From the NCBI GenBank assembly GCA_948144175.1, contig CANXME010001989.1:1-64000 (forward strand): 64,000 nt of DNA, in the 5' to 3' direction. Shown in pieces: positions 1 to 14,700 of this stretch. Made by a program: the position numbers and the translations under genes. The notes under the pieces were generated by a model, which was given only the letters and a program-made list of their open reading frames with translations, ran no database searches and had not been told where the DNA came from. Within the stretch, counting starts at the first letter, position 1. Each line of letters starts with the position of its first letter. Source of the DNA: Closterium sp. NIES-65 (lineage: Eukaryota; Streptophyta; Zygnematophyceae; Desmidiales; Closteriaceae).

Positions 1-3000
1 AAGGCCTAGCGTGTGCAAAATCGCAAGAACAAGGGCCTAGCGTGTGCAAAATTGCAAGAACAAGGGCCTAGCGTGTGCAAAATTGCAAGAACAAGGGCCT
101 AGCGTGTGCAAAATTGCAAGAACAAGGGCCTAGCGTGTGCGAAATTGCAAGAACAAGGGCCTAGCGAGTGCAAAATTGCAAGAACAGGGCCTAGCAGTGC
201 AAAATTGCAAGAACAAGGGCGTAGCGTGTGCAAATATCGCAAGAACAAGGCCTAGCGTGTGCAAAATCCCAAGAACAAGAGCCTAGCGTGTGCAAAATTG
301 CAAGAACAAGGGCCTAGCGAGTGCAAACTTGCAAGAACAAGGGCCTAGCGTGTGCAAAATCGCAAGAGCAAGGGCCTAGCGTGTGCAAAATTGCAAGAAC
401 AACGGCCTAGCGTGTGCTAAATTGCAAGAACAAGGGCCTAGCGTGTGCAAAATTGCAAGAACAAGGGCCTAGCGAATGCAAAATTGCAAGAACAAGGGCC
501 TAGTGAGTGCAAAATTGCAAGAACAAGGGCGTAGCGAGTGCAAAATCGAAAGAACAAAGGCCTAGCGTGTACAAAATCGCAAGAACAAGAGCCTAGCGTG
601 TGCAAAATTGCAAGAACAAGGGCCTAGCGTGTGCAAAATTGCAAGAACAAGGGCTTAGCGTGTGCAAAATTGCAAGAACAAGGGCCTAGCGTGTGCGAAA
701 TTGCAAGAACAAGGGCCTAGCGAGTGCAAAATTGCAAGAACAAGGGCCTAGCGAGTGCAAAATTGCAAGAGAAAGGGCGTAGCGTGTGCAAAATCGCAAG
801 AACAAAGGCCTATCGTGTGCAAAATTGCAAGAACAAGGGCCTAGTGTGTGCAAAATTGCAAGAACAAGGGCCTAGCGTGTGCAAAATCGCAAGAACAAGG
901 GCCTAGCATGTGCAAAATTGCAAGAATAAGGGCCTAGCGAGTGCAAAATTGCAAGAACAAGGGCCTAGCGTGTGCAAAATTGCAAGAACAAGGGCCTAGC
1001 GTGTGCAAAATTGCAAGAACAACGGCCTAGCATGTGCAAAATAGGAAGAACAAGGGCCTAGCGTGTGCAAAATTGCAAGATCAAGGGCCTAGCGTGTGAA
1101 AACATTGCAAGAACAAGGACCTAGCGTGTGCAAAATTGCAAGAACAAGAGCCTAGCGTGAGCAAAATTGCAAGAACAAGGGCCTAGCGTGTGCAAAATTG
1201 CAAGAACAAGGGCCTAGCGAGTGCAAACTTGCAAGAACAAGGGCCTAGCGAGTGCAAAATTACAAGAACAAGGGTGTAGCGTGTGCAAAATCGCAAGAAC
1301 AAAGGCCTAGCATGTGCGAAATTGCAAGAACAAGGGCCTAGCATGTGCAAAATTGCAAGAACAAGGGCCTAGCGTGTGCAAAATTGCAAGGACAAGGGCC
1401 TAGCGTGTGCAAAATTGCAAGAACAAGGGCGTAGCGTGTGCAAAATTGCAAGAACAAAGGCCTAGCATGTGCGAAATTGCAAGAACAAGGGCCTAGCTTG
1501 TGCAAAATTGCAAGAACAAGGGCCTAGCGTGTGCAAAATTGCAAGGACAAGGGCCTAGCGTGTGCAAAATTGCAAGAACAAGGGCCTAGCGAGTGCAAAA
1601 TTGCAAGAACAAGGGCCTAGCGTGTACAAAATCGCAATAACAAAGGCCTATCGAGTGCAAAATTGCAAAAACAAGGGCCTAGCGTGTGCAAAATTGCAAG
1701 AACAAGGACCTAGCGTGTGCAAAATCGTAAGAACAAGAGCCTAGCGTGTGCAAAATTGCAAGAACAAGGGCCTAGCGAGTGCAAAATTGCAAGAACAAGG
1801 ACCTAGCGTGTGCAAAATCGCAAGAGCAAGGGCCTAGCGAGTGCAAAATTGCAGTAACAACGGCCTAGCGTGTGCAAAATTGCAAGAACAAGGGCCTAGC
1901 GAATGCAAAATTGCAAGAAAAAGGGCCTAGTGAGTGCAAAATTGCAAGAACAAGGGCGTAGCGAGTGCAAAATCGAAAGAACAAAGGCCTAGCGTGTGCA
2001 AAATCGCAAGAACAAGAGCCTAGCGTGTGCAAAATTGCAAGAACAAGGGCCTAGCGTGTGCAAAATTGCAAGAACAAGGGCCTAGCGTGTGCAAAATTGC
2101 AAGAACAAGGGCCTAGCGTGTGCGAAATTGCAAGAACAAGGGCCTAGCGAGTGCAAAATTGCAAGAACAAGGGCCTAGCGAGTGCAAAATTGCAAGAACA
2201 AGGGCGTAGCGTGTGCAAAATCGCAAGAACAAAGGCCTAGCGTGTGCAAAATCCCAAGAACAAGAGCCTAGCGTGTGCAAAATTGCAAGAACAAGGGCCT
2301 AGCGAGTGTAAAATTGCAAGAACAAGGGCCTAGCGTGTGCAAAATCGCAAGAGCAAGGGCCTAGCGAGTGCAAAATTGCAAGAACAACGGCCTAGCGTGT
2401 GCAAAATTGCAAAAACAAGGGCCTAGCGTGTGCAAAATTGCAACAACAAGGGCCTAGCGAATGCAAAATTGCAAGAACAAGGGCCTAGTGAGTGCAAAAT
2501 TGCAAGAACAAGGGCGAAGCGAGTGCAAAATCGCAAGAACAAATGTCTAGCGTGTGCAAAATCGCAAGAACAAGAGCCTAGCGTGTGCAAAATTGCAAGA
2601 ACAAGGGCCTGGCGTGTGCAAAATTGCAAGAACAAGGGCCTAGCGTGTGCAAAATTGCAAGCACAAGGGCCTAGCGTGTGCAAAATTGCAAGAACAAGGG
2701 CCTAGCGTGTGCAAAATTGCAAGAACAAGGGCCTAGCGAGTGCAAAATTGCAAGAACAAGGGCCTAGCGAGTGCAAAATTGCAAGAACAAGGGCGTAGCG
2801 TGTGCAAAATCGCAAGAACAAAGGCCTAGCGTGTGCAAAATTGCAAGAACAAGGGCCTAGCGTGTGCAAAATTGCAAGAACAAGGGCCTAGCATGTGCAA
2901 AATTGCAAGAACAAGAGCCTAGCGTGTGCAAAAGTGCAAGAACAAGGGCCTAGCGTGTGCAAAATAGCAAGAACAAGGGCCTAGCAAGTGCAAAATTGCA

Positions 3001-5213
3001 AGAACAGGGGCCTAGCGTATGAAAAATCGCAAGAACAAAGGGCCTAGCGAGTGCAAAATTGCAAGAACAAGGGCCTAGCGTGTGCAAAATTGCAAGAACA
3101 AGGGCCTAGCGTGTGCCAAATTGCAAGAACAAGGGCCTAGCGAGTGCAAAATTGCAACAACAAGGGCCTAGCGAGTGCAAAATTGCAAGAACAAGTGCGT
3201 AGCGTGTGCAAAATCGCAAGAATTAAGGCCTAGCGTGTGCAAAATTGCAAGAACAAGAGCCTAGCGTGTGCAAAATTGCAAGAACAAGGGCCTAGCGTGT
3301 GCAAAATTGCAAGAACAAGGGCCTAGCGTGTGCAAAATTACAAGAACAAGGGCCTAGCGTGTGCGAAATTGCAAGAACAAGGGCCTAGCGAGTGCAAAAT
3401 TGCAAGAACAAGGGCCTAGCGAGTGCAAAATTGCAAGAACAAGGGCGTAGCGTGTGCAAAATCGCAAGAACAAAGGCCTAGCGTGTGCAAAATTGCAAGA
3501 ACAAGGGCCTAGCGTGTGCAAAATTGCAAGAACAAGGGCCTAGTGTGAGCAAAATTGCAAGAACAAGGGCCTAGCGTGTGCAAAATTGCAAGAACAAGGG
3601 CCTAGCGAGTGCAAAATTGCAAGAACAAGGGCCTAGCGTGTGCAAAATCGCAAGAGCAAGGGCCTAGCGAGTGCAAAATTGCAAGAACAACGGCCTAGCG
3701 TGTGCAAAATTGCAAGAACAAGGGCCTAGCATGTGCAAAATTGCAAGAACAAGGGCCTAGCGAATGCAGAATTGCAAGAACAAGGGCCTAGTGAGTGCAA
3801 AATTGCAAGAACAAGGGCGTAGCGAGTGCAAAATCGCAAGAACAAAGGCCTAGCGTGTGCAAAATCGCAAAAACAAGAGCCTAGCGTGTGCAAAATTGCA
3901 AGAACAAGGGCCTAGCGAGTGCAAAATTGCAAAAACAAGGGCCTAGCGTGTGCAAAATCGCAAGAGCAAGGGCCTAGCGAGTGCAAAATTGCAAGAACAA
4001 CGGCCTAGCGTGTGTAAAATTGCAAGAACAAGGGCCTAGCGTGTGCAAAATTGCAAGAACAAGGGCCTAGCGTGTGCAAAATTGCAAGAACAAGGGCCTA
4101 GCGTGTGCAAAATAGCAAGAACAACGGCCTAGCGTGTGCAAAATTGCAAGAACAAGGGCCTGGCATGTGCAAAATTGCAAGAACAAGGGCCTAGCGAATG
4201 CAAAATTGCAAGAACAAGGGCTTAGGGAGTGCAAAATTGCAAGAACAAGGGCGTAGCGAGTGTAAAATCGCAAGAACAAAGGCCTAGCGTGTGCAAAATC
4301 GCAAGAACAAGAGCCTAGCGTGTGCAAAATTGCAAGAACAAGGGCCTAGCGTGTGCAAAATTGCAAGAACAAGGGCCTTGCGTGTGCAAAATTGCAAGAA
4401 CAAGGGCCTAGCGCGTGCGAAATTGCAAGAACAAGGGCCTAGCGAGTGCAAAATTGCAAGAACAAGGGCCTAGCGAGTGCAAAATTGCAAGAACAAGGGC
4501 GTAGCGTGTGCAAAATCGCAAGAACAAAGGCCTAGCGTGTGCAAAATTGCAAGAACAAGGGCCTAGCGTGTGCAAAATTGCAAGAACAAGGGCCTAGTGT
4601 GTGCAAAATTGCAAGAACAAGGGCCTAGCGTGTGCAAAATTGCAAGAACAAGGGCCTAGCGAGTGCAAAATTGCAAGAACAAGGGCCTAGCGTGTGCAAA
4701 ATTGCAAGAACAAAGGCCTAGCGTGTGCAAAATTGCAAGAACAAGGGCCTAGCGTGTGCAAAATTGCAAGAACAAGGGCCTAGTGTGTGCAAAATTGCAA
4801 GAACAAGGGCCTAGCGTGTGCAAAAATGCAAGAACAAGGGCCTAGCGAGTGCAAAATTGCAAGAACAAGGGCCTAGCGTGTGCAAAATCGCAAGAGCAAG
4901 GGCCTAGCGAGTGCAAAATTGCAAGAACAACGGCCTAGCTTGTGCAAAATAGCAAGAACAAGGGCCTAGCATGTGGAAAATTGCAAGAACAAGGGCCTAG
5001 CGAATGCAAAATTGCAAGAAAAAGGGCCTTGTGAGTGCAAAATTGCAAGAACAAGGGCGTAGCGAGTGCAAAATCGCAAGAACAAAGGCCTAGCGTGTGC
5101 AAAATCGCAAGAACTAGAGCCTAGCGTGTGCAAAATTGCAAGAACAAGGGCCTAGCGTGTGCAAAATTGCAAGAACAAGGGCCTAGCGTGTGGAAAATTG
5201 CAAGACCAAGGGC

Positions 5214-5754
5214 CTAGCGTGTGCAAAATTGCAAGAACAAGGGCCTAGCGAGTGCAAAATTGCAAGAACAAGGGCCTAGCGAGTGCAAAATTGCAAGAAC
5301 AAGGGCGTAGCGTGTGCAAAATCGCAAGAACAAGGGCGTAGCGTGTGCAAAATCGCAAGAACAAGGGCCTGGCGTGTGCAAAATTGCAAGAACAAGGGCC
5401 TGGCGTGTGCAAAATTGCAAGAACAAGGGCCTAGCGTGTGCAAAATTGCAAGAACAAGGGCCTAGCGTGTGCAAAATTGCAAGAACAAGGGCCTAGCGTG
5501 TGCAAAATAGCAAGAACTAGGACCTAGCGAGTGCAAAATTGCAAGAACAAGGGCCTAGCGAGTGCAAAATTGCAAGAACAAGGGCCTAGCGTATGCAAAA
5601 TCGCAAGAACAAAGGGCCTAGTGAGTGCAAAATTGCAAGAACAAGGGCCTAGCGAGTGCAAAATTGCAAGAACAAGGGCGTAGTGTGTGCAAAATAGCAA
5701 GAACAGGGGCCTAGCGTGTGCAAAATAGCAAGAACAAGGGCCTAGCGAGTGCAA
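5214..5754. repeat. higher-order satellite block, copy 1
   Basis: This run of monomer variants (including GGCGTAG, GGCCTGG and AACTAGGACC variants in a fixed order) recurs almost identically at 8,720-9,260 and 14,212-14,752. The 5,214 and 8,720 copies belong to a longer duplicated segment of about 2.5 kb with an offset of 3,506 bp (about 113 monomers). Confidence 0.85.
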
Positions 5755-8700
5755 AATTGCAAGAACAAAGGCCTAGCGTGTGCAAAATTGCAAGAACAAG
5801 GGCCTAGCGTGTGCAAAATTGCAATAACAAGGGCCTAGCGTGTTCAAAATTGCAAGAACAAGGGCCTAGCGTGTGCAAAATTGCAAGAACAAGGGCCTAG
5901 CGAGTGCAAAATTGCAAGAACAAGGGCCTAGCGAGTGCAAAATTGCAAGAACAAGGGCGTAGCGTGTGCAAAATCGCAAGAACAAAGGCCTAGCATGTGC
6001 AAAATTGCAAGAACAAGGGCCTAGCTTGTGCAAAATTGCAAGAACAAGGGCCTAGCGTGTGCAAAATTGCAAGGACAAGGGCCTAGCGTGTGCAAAATTG
6101 CAAGAACAAGGGCCTAGCGAGTGCAAAATTGCAAGAACAAGGGCCTAGCGTGTGCAAAATCGCAAGAACAAGGGCCTAGCGAGTGCAAAATTGCAAAAAC
6201 AAGGGCCTAGCGTGTGCAAAATTGCAAGAACAAGGACCTAGCGTGTCCAAAATCGCAAGAACAAGAGCCTAGCGTGTGCAAAATTGCAAGAACAAGGGCC
6301 TAGCGTGTGCAAAATTGCAAGAACAAGGGCCTAGTGTGTGCAAAATTGCAAGAACAAGGGCCTAGCGTGTGCAAAATTGCAAGAACAAGGGCCTAGCGAG
6401 TGCAAAATTGCAACAACAAGGGCCTAGCGTGTGCAAAATTGCAAGAACAAGTGCCTAGCGTATGCAAAATCGCAAGAATAAAGGCCTAGCGTGTGCAAAA
6501 TTGCAAGAACAAGGGCCTAGCGAGTGCGAAAATTTCAAGAACAAGGGCCTAGCGAGTGTAAAATTGCAAGAACAAGGGCCTAGCGTGTGCAAAATTGCAA
6601 GAACAAGGGCCTAGCGAGTGCAAAATTGCAAGAACAAGGGCCTAGCGTGTGCAAAATCGCAAGAGCAAGGGCCTAGCGAGTGCAAAATTGCAAGAACAAC
6701 GGCCTAGCGTGTGCAAAATTGCAAGAACAAGGGCCTAGCGTGTGCAAAATAGCAAGAACAAGGGCCTAGCGTGTGCAAAATTGCAAGAACAAGGGCCTAG
6801 TGTGTGCAAAATTGCAAGAACAACGGCCTAGCGTGTGCAAAATAGCAAGAGCAAGGGCCTATCGAGTGCAAAATTGCAAGAACAAGGGCCTAGCTTGTGC
6901 AAAATTGCAAGAACAATGACCTAGCGTGTGCAAAATCGCAAGATCAAGAGCCTAGCGTGTGCAAAATTGCAAGAACAAGGGCCTAGCGTGTGCAAAATTG
7001 CAAGAACAAGGGCCTAGCGTGTGCAAAATTGCAAGAACAAGGGCCTAGCGTGTGCAAAATTGCAAGAACAAGGGCCTAGCGAGTGCAAAATTGCAAGAAC
7101 AAGGGCCTAGCGAGTGCAAAATTGCAAGAACAAGGGCGTAGCGTGTGCAAAATCGCAAAAACAAAGGCCTAGCGTGTGCAAAATTGCAAGAACAAGGGCC
7201 TAGCGTGTGCAAAATTGCAAGATCAAGGGCCTAGCGTGTGCAAAATTGCAAGAACAAGGGCCTAGTGTGTGCAAAATTGCAAGAACAAGGGCCTAGCGTG
7301 TGCAAAATAGCAATAACAAGGGCCTAGCGAGTGCAAAATTGCAAGAACAAGGGCCTAGCGAGTGCAAAATTGCAAGAACAAGGGCCTAGAGTATGCAAAA
7401 TCGCAAGAACAAAGGGCCTAGCGAGTGCAAAATTGCAAGAACAAGTGCCTAGCGAGTGCAAAATTGCAAGAACAAGGGCCTAGCGAGTGCAAAATTGCAA
7501 GATCAAGGGCGTAGTGTGTGCAAAATAGCAAGAACAAGGGCCTAGTGTGTGTAAAATAGCAAGAACAAGGGCCTAGCGAGTGCAAAATTGCAAGAACAGG
7601 GGCCTAGCGTGTGCAAAATTGCAAGAACAAGGGCCTAGCGTGTGCAAAAGTGCAAGAACAAGGGCCTAGCGTGTGCAAAATTGCAAGAATAAGGGCCTAG
7701 CGTGTGCAAAATTGCAAGAACAAGGGCCTAGCGAGTGCAAAATTGCAAGAACAATGGCCTAGCGAGTGCAAAATTGCAAGAACAAGGGCGTAGCGTGTGC
7801 AAAATCGCAAGAACAAAGGCCTAGCGTGTGCAAAATTGCAAGAACAACGGCCTAGCGTGTGCAAAATTGCAAGAACAAGGGCCTAGCGTGTGCAAAATTG
7901 CAAGAACAAAGGCCTAGCGTGTGCAAAATTGCAAGAACAAGGGCCTAGCGAGTGCAAAATTGCAAGAACAAGGGCCTAGCGTGTGCAAAATTGCAAGAAC
8001 AAGGGCCTAGCGAGTGCAAAATTGCAAGAACAACGGCCTAGCGTGTGCAAAATTGCAAGAACAAGGGCCTAGCGTGTGCAAAATTGCAAGAACAAAGGCC
8101 TAGCGTGTGCAAAATTGCAAGAACAACGGCCTAGCGTGTGCAAAATTGCAAGAACAAGGGCCTAGCGTGTGCAAAATTGCAAGAACAAGGGCCTAGCGTG
8201 TGCAAAATTGCAAGAACAAGGGCCTAGCGAGTGCAAAATTGCAAGAACAAGGGCCTAGCGTGTGCAAAATTGCAAGAACAAGGGCCTAGCGAGTGCAAAA
8301 TTGCAAGAACAATGGCCTAGCGAGTGCAAAATTGCAAGAACAAGGGCGTAGCGTGTGCAAAATCGCAAGAACAAAGGCCTAGCGTGTGCAAAATTGCAAG
8401 AACAACGGCCTAGCGTGTGCAAAATTGCAAGAACAAGGGCCTAGCGTGTGCAAAATTGCAAGAACAAAGGCCTAGCGTGTGCAAAATTGCAAGAACAAGG
8501 GCCTAGCGAGTGCAAAATTGCAAGAACAAGGGCCTAGCGTGTGCAAAATTGCAAGAACAAGGGCCTAGCGAGTGCAAAATTGCAAGAACAACGGCCTAGC
8601 GTGTGCAAAATTGCAAGAACAAGGGCCTAGCGTGTGCAAAATTGCAAGAACAAAGGCCTAGCGTGTGCAAAATTGCAAGAACAACGGCCTAGCGTGTGCA

Positions 8701-11700
8701 AAATTGCAAGAACAAGGGCCTAGCGTGTGCAAAATTGCAAGAACAAGGGCCTAGCGTGTGCAAAATTGCAAGAACAAGGGCCTAGCGAGTGCAAAATTGC
8801 AAGAACAAGGGCGTAGCGTGTGCAAAATCGCAAGAACAAGGGCGTAGCGTGTGCAAAATCGCAAGAACAAGGGCCTGGCGTGTGCAAAATTGCAAGAACA
8901 AGGGCCTGGCGTGTGCAAAATTGCAAGAACAAGGGCCTAGCGTGTGCAAAATTGCAAGAACAAGGGCCTAGCGTGTGCAAAATTGCAAGAACAAGGGCCT
9001 AGCGTGTGCAAAATAGCAAGAACTAGGACCTAGCGAGTGCAAAATTGCAAGAACAAGGGCCTAGCGAGTGCAAAATTGCAAGAACAAGGGCCTAGCGTAT
9101 GCAAAATCGCAAGAACAAAGGGCCTAGTGAGTGCAAAATTGCAAGAACAAGGGCCTAGCGAGTGCAAAATTGCAAGAACAAGGGCGTAGTGTGTGCAAAA
9201 TAGCAAGAACAGGGGCCTAGCGTGTGCAAAATAGCAAGAACAAGGGCCTAGCGAGTGCAAAATTGCAAGAACAAGGGCCTAGCGTGTGCAAAATTGCAAG
9301 AACAAGGGCCTAGCGTGTGCAAAATTGCAATAACAAGGGCCTAGCGTGTTCAAAATTGCAAGAACAAGGGCCTAGCGTGTGCAAAATTGCAAGAACAAGG
9401 GCCTAGCGAGTGCAAAATTGCAAGAACAAGGGCCTAGCGAGTGCAAAATTGCAAGAACAAGGGCGTAGCGTGTGCAAAATCGCAAGAACAAAGGCCTAGC
9501 ATGTGCAAAATTGCAAGAACAAGGGCCTAGCTTGTGCAAAATTGCAAGAACAAGGGCCTAGCGTGTGCAAAATTGCAAGGACAAGGGCCTAGCGTGTGCA
9601 AAATTGCAAGAACAAGGGCCTAGCGAGTGCAAAATTGCAAGAACAAGGGCCTAGCGTGTGCAAAATCGCAAGAACAAGGGCCTAGCGAGTGCAAAATTGC
9701 AAAAACAAGGGCCTAGCGTGTGCAAAATTGCAAGAACAAGGACCTAGCGTGTCCAAAATCGCAAGAACAAGAGCCTAGCGTGTGCAAAATTGCAAGAACA
9801 AGGGCCTAGCGTGTGCAAAATTGCAAGAACAAGGGCCTAGTGTGTGCAAAATTGCAAGAACAAGGGCCTAGCGTGTGCAAAATTGCAAGAACAAGGGCCT
9901 AGCGAGTGCAAAATTGCAACAACAAGGGCCTAGCGTGTGCAAAATTGCAAGAACAAGTGCCTAGCGTATGCAAAATCGCAAGAATAAAGGCCTAGCGTGT
10001 GCAAAATTGCAAGAACAAGGGCCTAGCGAGTGCGAAAATTACAAGAACAAGGGCCTAGCGAGTGTAAAATTGCAAGAACAAGGGCCTAGCGTGTGCAAAA
10101 TTGCAAGAACAAGGGCCTAGCGAGTGCAAAATTGCAAGAACAAGGGCCTAGCGTGTGCAAAATCGCAAGAGCAAGGGCCTAGCGAGTGCAAAATTGCAAG
10201 AACAACGGCCTAGCGTGTGCAAAATTGCAAGAACAAGGGCCTAGCGTGTGCAAAATAGCAAGAACAAGGGCCTAGCGTGTGCAAAATTGCAAGAACAAGG
10301 GCCTAGTGTGTGCAAAATTGCAAGAACAACGGCCTAGCGTGTGCAAAATAGCAAGAGCAAGGGCCTATCGAGTGCAAAATTGCAAGAACAAGGGCCTAGC
10401 TTGTGCAAAATTGCAAGAACAATGACCTAGCGTGTGCAAAATCGCAAGATCAAGAGCCTAGCGTGTGCAAAATTGCAAGAACAAGGGCCTAGCGTGTGCA
10501 AATTTGCAAGAACAAGGGCCTAGCGTGTGCAAAATTGCAAGAACAAGGGCCTAGCGTGTGCAAAATTGCAAGAACAAGGGCCTAGCGAGTGCAAAATTGC
10601 AAGAACAAGGGCCTAGCGAGTGCAAAATTGCAAGAACAAGGGCGTAGCGTGTGCAAAATCGCAAAAACAAAGGCCTAGCGTGTGCAAAATTGCAAGAACA
10701 AGGGCCTAGCGTGTGCAAAATTGCAAGATCAAGGGCCTAGCGTGTGCAAAATTGCAAGAACAAGGGCCTAGTGTGTGCAAAATTGCAAGAACAAGGGCCT
10801 AGCGTGTGCAAAATAGCAATAACAAGGGCCTAGCGAGTGCAAAATTGCAAGAACAAGGGCCTAGCGAGTGCAAAATTGCAAGAACAAGGGCCTAGAGTAT
10901 GCAAAATCGCAAGAACAAAGGGCCTAGCGAGTGCAAAATTGCAAGAACAAGTGCCTAGCGAGTGCAAAATTGCAAGAACAAGGGCCTAGCGAGTGCAAAA
11001 TTGCAAGATCAAGGGCGTAGTGTGTGCAAAATAGCAAGAACAAGGGCCTAGTGTGTGTAAAATAGCAAGAACAAGGGCCTAGCGAGTGCAAAATTGCAAG
11101 AACAGGGGCCTAGCGTGTGCAAAATTGCAAGAACAAGGGCCTAGCGTGTGCAAAATTGCAAGAACAAGGGCCTAGCGTGTGCAAAATTGCAAGAATAAGG
11201 GCCTAGCGTGTGCAAAATTGCAAGAACAAGGGCCTAGCGAGTGCAAAATTGCAAGAACAATGGCCTAGCGAGTGCAAAATTGCAAGAACAAGGGCCTAGC
11301 GTGTGCAAAATTGCAAGAACAAGGGCCTAGCGAGTGCAAAATTGCAAGAACAACGGCCTAGCGTGTGCAAAATTGCAAGAACAAGGGCCTAGCGTGTGCA
11401 AAATTGCAAGAACAAAGGCCTAGCGTGTGCAAAATTGCAAGAACAACGGCCTAGCGTGTGCAAAATTGCAAGAACAAGGGCCTAGCGTGTGCAAAATTGC
11501 AAGAACAAGGGCCTAGCGTGTGCAAAATTGCAAGAACAAGGGCCTAGTGTGTGCAAAATTGCAAGAACAACGGCCTAGCGTGTGCAAAATAGCAAGAGCA
11601 AGGGCCTATCGAGTGCAAAATTGCAAGAACAAGGGCCTAGCTTGTGCAAAATTGCAAGAACAATGACCTAGCGTGTGCAAAATCGCAAGATCAAGAGCCT

Positions 11701-14700
11701 AGCGTATGCAAAATTGCAAGAACAAGGGCCTAGCGTGTGCAAAATTGCAAGAACAAGGGCCTAGCGTGTGCAAAATTGCAAGAACAAGGGCCTAGCGTGT
11801 GCAAAATTGCAAGAACAAGGGCCTAGCGAGTGCAAAATTGCAAGAACAAGGGCCTAGCGAGTGCAAAATTGCAAGAACAAGGGCGTAGCGTGTGCAAAAT
11901 CGCAAAAACAAAGGCCTAGCGTGTGCAAAATTGCAAGAACAAGGGCCTAGCGTGTGCAAAATTGCAAGATCAAGGGCCTAGCGTGTGCAAAATTGCAAGA
12001 ACAAGGGCCTAGTGTGTGCAAAATTGCAAGAACAAGGGCCTAGCGTGTGCAAAATAGCAATAACAAGTGCCTAGCGAGTGCAAAATTGCGAGAACAAGGG
12101 CCTAGCGAGTGCAAAATTGCAAGAACAAGGGCCTAGAGTATGCAAAATCGCAAGAACAAAGGGCCTAGCGAGTGCAAAATTGCAAGAACAAGTGCCTAGC
12201 GAGTGCAAAATTGCAAGAACAAGGGCCTAGCGAGTGCAAAATTGCAAGATCAAGGGCGTAGTGTGTGCAAAATAGCAAGAACAAGGGCCTAGTGTGTGTA
12301 AAATAGCAAGAACAAGGGCCTAGCGAGTGCAAAATTGCAAGAACAGGGGCCTAGCGTGTGCAAAATTGCAAGAACAAGGGCCTAGCGTGTGCAAAATTGC
12401 AAGAACAAGGGCCTAGCGTGTGCAAAATTGCAAGAATAAGGGCCTAGCGTGTGCAAAATTGCAAGAACAAGGGCCTAGCGAGTGCAAAATTGCAAGAACA
12501 ATGGCCTAGCGAGTGCAAAATTGCAAGAACAAGGGCGTAGCGTGTGCAAAATCGCAAGAACAAAGGCCTAGCGTGTGCAAAATTGCAAGAACAACGGCCT
12601 AGCGTGTGCAAAATTGCAAGAACAAGGGCCTAGCGTGTGCAAAATTGCAAGAACAAAGGCCTAGCGTGTGCAAAATTGCAAGAACAAGGGCCTAGCGAGT
12701 GCAAAATTGCAAGAACAAGGGCCTAGCGTGTGCAAAATTGCAAGAACAAGGGCCTAGCGAGTGCAAAATTGCAAGAACAACGGCCTAGCGTGTGCAAAAT
12801 TGCAAGAACAAGGGCCTAGCGTGTGCAAAATTGCAAGAACAAAGGCCTAGCGTGTGCAAAATTGCAAGAACAACGGCCTAGCGTGTGCAAAATTGCAAGA
12901 ACAAGGGCCTAGCGTGTGCAAAATTGCAAGAACAAGGGCCTAGCGTGTGCAAAATTGCAAGAACAAGGGCCTAGCGAGTGCAAAATTGCAAGAACAAGGG
13001 CCTAGCGTGTGCAAAATTGCAAGAACAAGGGCCTAGCGAGTGCAAAATTGCAAGAACAATGGCCTAGCGAGTGCAAAATTGCAAGAACAAGGGCGTAGCG
13101 TGTGCAAAATCGCAAGAACAAAGGCCTAGCGTGTGCAAAATTGCAAGAACAACGGCCTAGCGTGTGCAAAATTGCAAGAACAAGGGCCTAGCGTGTGCAA
13201 AATTGCAAGAACAAAGGCCTAGCGTGTGCAAAATTGCAAGAACAAGGGCCTAGCGAGTGCAAAATTGCAAGAACAAGGGCCTAGCGTGTGCAAAATTGCA
13301 AGAACAAGGGCCTAGCGAGTGCAAAATTGCAAGAACAACGGCCTAGCGTGTGCAAAATTGCAAGAACAAGGGCCTAGCGTGTGCAAAATTGCAAGAACAA
13401 AGGCCTAGCGTGTGCAAAATTGCAAGAACAACGGCCTAGCGTGTGCAAAATTGCAAGAACAAGGGCCTAGCGTGTGCAAAATTGCAAGAACAAGGGCCTA
13501 GCGTGTGCAAAATTGCAAGAACAAGGGCCTAGCGAGTGCAAAATTGCAAGAACAAGGGCCTAGCGTGTGCAAAATCGCAAGAACAAAGGGCCTAGCGAGT
13601 GCAAAATTGCAAGAACAACGGCCTAGCGTGTGCAAATTTGCAAGAACAAGGGCCTAGCGTGTGCAAAATTGCAAGAACAAGGGCCTAGCGTGTGCAAAAT
13701 TGCAAGAACAAAGGCCTAGCGTGTGCAAAATTGCAAGAACAAGGGCCTAGCGTGTGCAAAATTGCAAGAACAAGGGCCTAGTGTGTGCAAAATTGCAAGA
13801 ACAAGGGCCTAGCGTGTGCAAAATTGCAAGAACAAGGGCCCAGCGAGTGCAAAATTGCAAGAACAAGGGCCTAGCGTGTGCAAAATCGCAAGAGCAAGGG
13901 CCTAGCGAGTGCAAAATTGCAAGAACAACGGCCTAGCGTGTGCAAAATAGCAAGAACAAGGGCCTAGCATGTGGAAAATTGCAAGAACAAGGGCCTAGCG
14001 AATGCAATATTGCAAGAACAAGGGCCTTGTGAGTGCAAAATTGCAAGAACAAGGGCGTAGCGAGTGCAAAATCGCAAGAACAAAGGCCTAGCGTGTGCAA
14101 AATCGCAAGAACAAGAGCCTAGCGTGTGCAAAATTGCAAGAACAAGGGCCTAGCGTGTGCAAAATTGCAAGAACAAGGGCCTAGCGTGTGCAAAATTGCA
14201 AGACCAAGGGCCTAGCGTGTGCAAAATTGCAAGAACAAGGGCCTAGCGAGTGCAAAATTGCAAGAACAAGGGCCTAGCGAGTGCAAAATTGCAAGAACAA
14301 GGGCGTAGCGTGTGCAAAATCGCAAGAACAAGGGCGTAGCGTGTGCAAAATCGCAAGAACAAGGGCCTGGCGTGTGCAAAATTGCAAGAACAAGGGCCTG
14401 GCGTGTGCAAAATTGCAAGAACAAGGGCCTAGCGTGTGCAAAATTGCAAGAACAAGGGCCTAGCGTGTGCAAAATTGCAAGAACAAGGGCCTAGCGTGTG
14501 CAAAATAGCAAGAACTAGGACCTAGCGAGTGCAAAATTGCAAGAACAAGGGCCTAGCGAGTGCAAAATTGCAAGAACAAGGGCCTAGCGTATGCAAAATC
14601 GCAAGAACAAAGGGCCTAGTGAGTGCGAAATTGCAAGAACAAGGGCCTAGCGAGTGCAAAATTGCAAGAACAAGGGCGTAGTGTGTGCAAAATAGCAAGA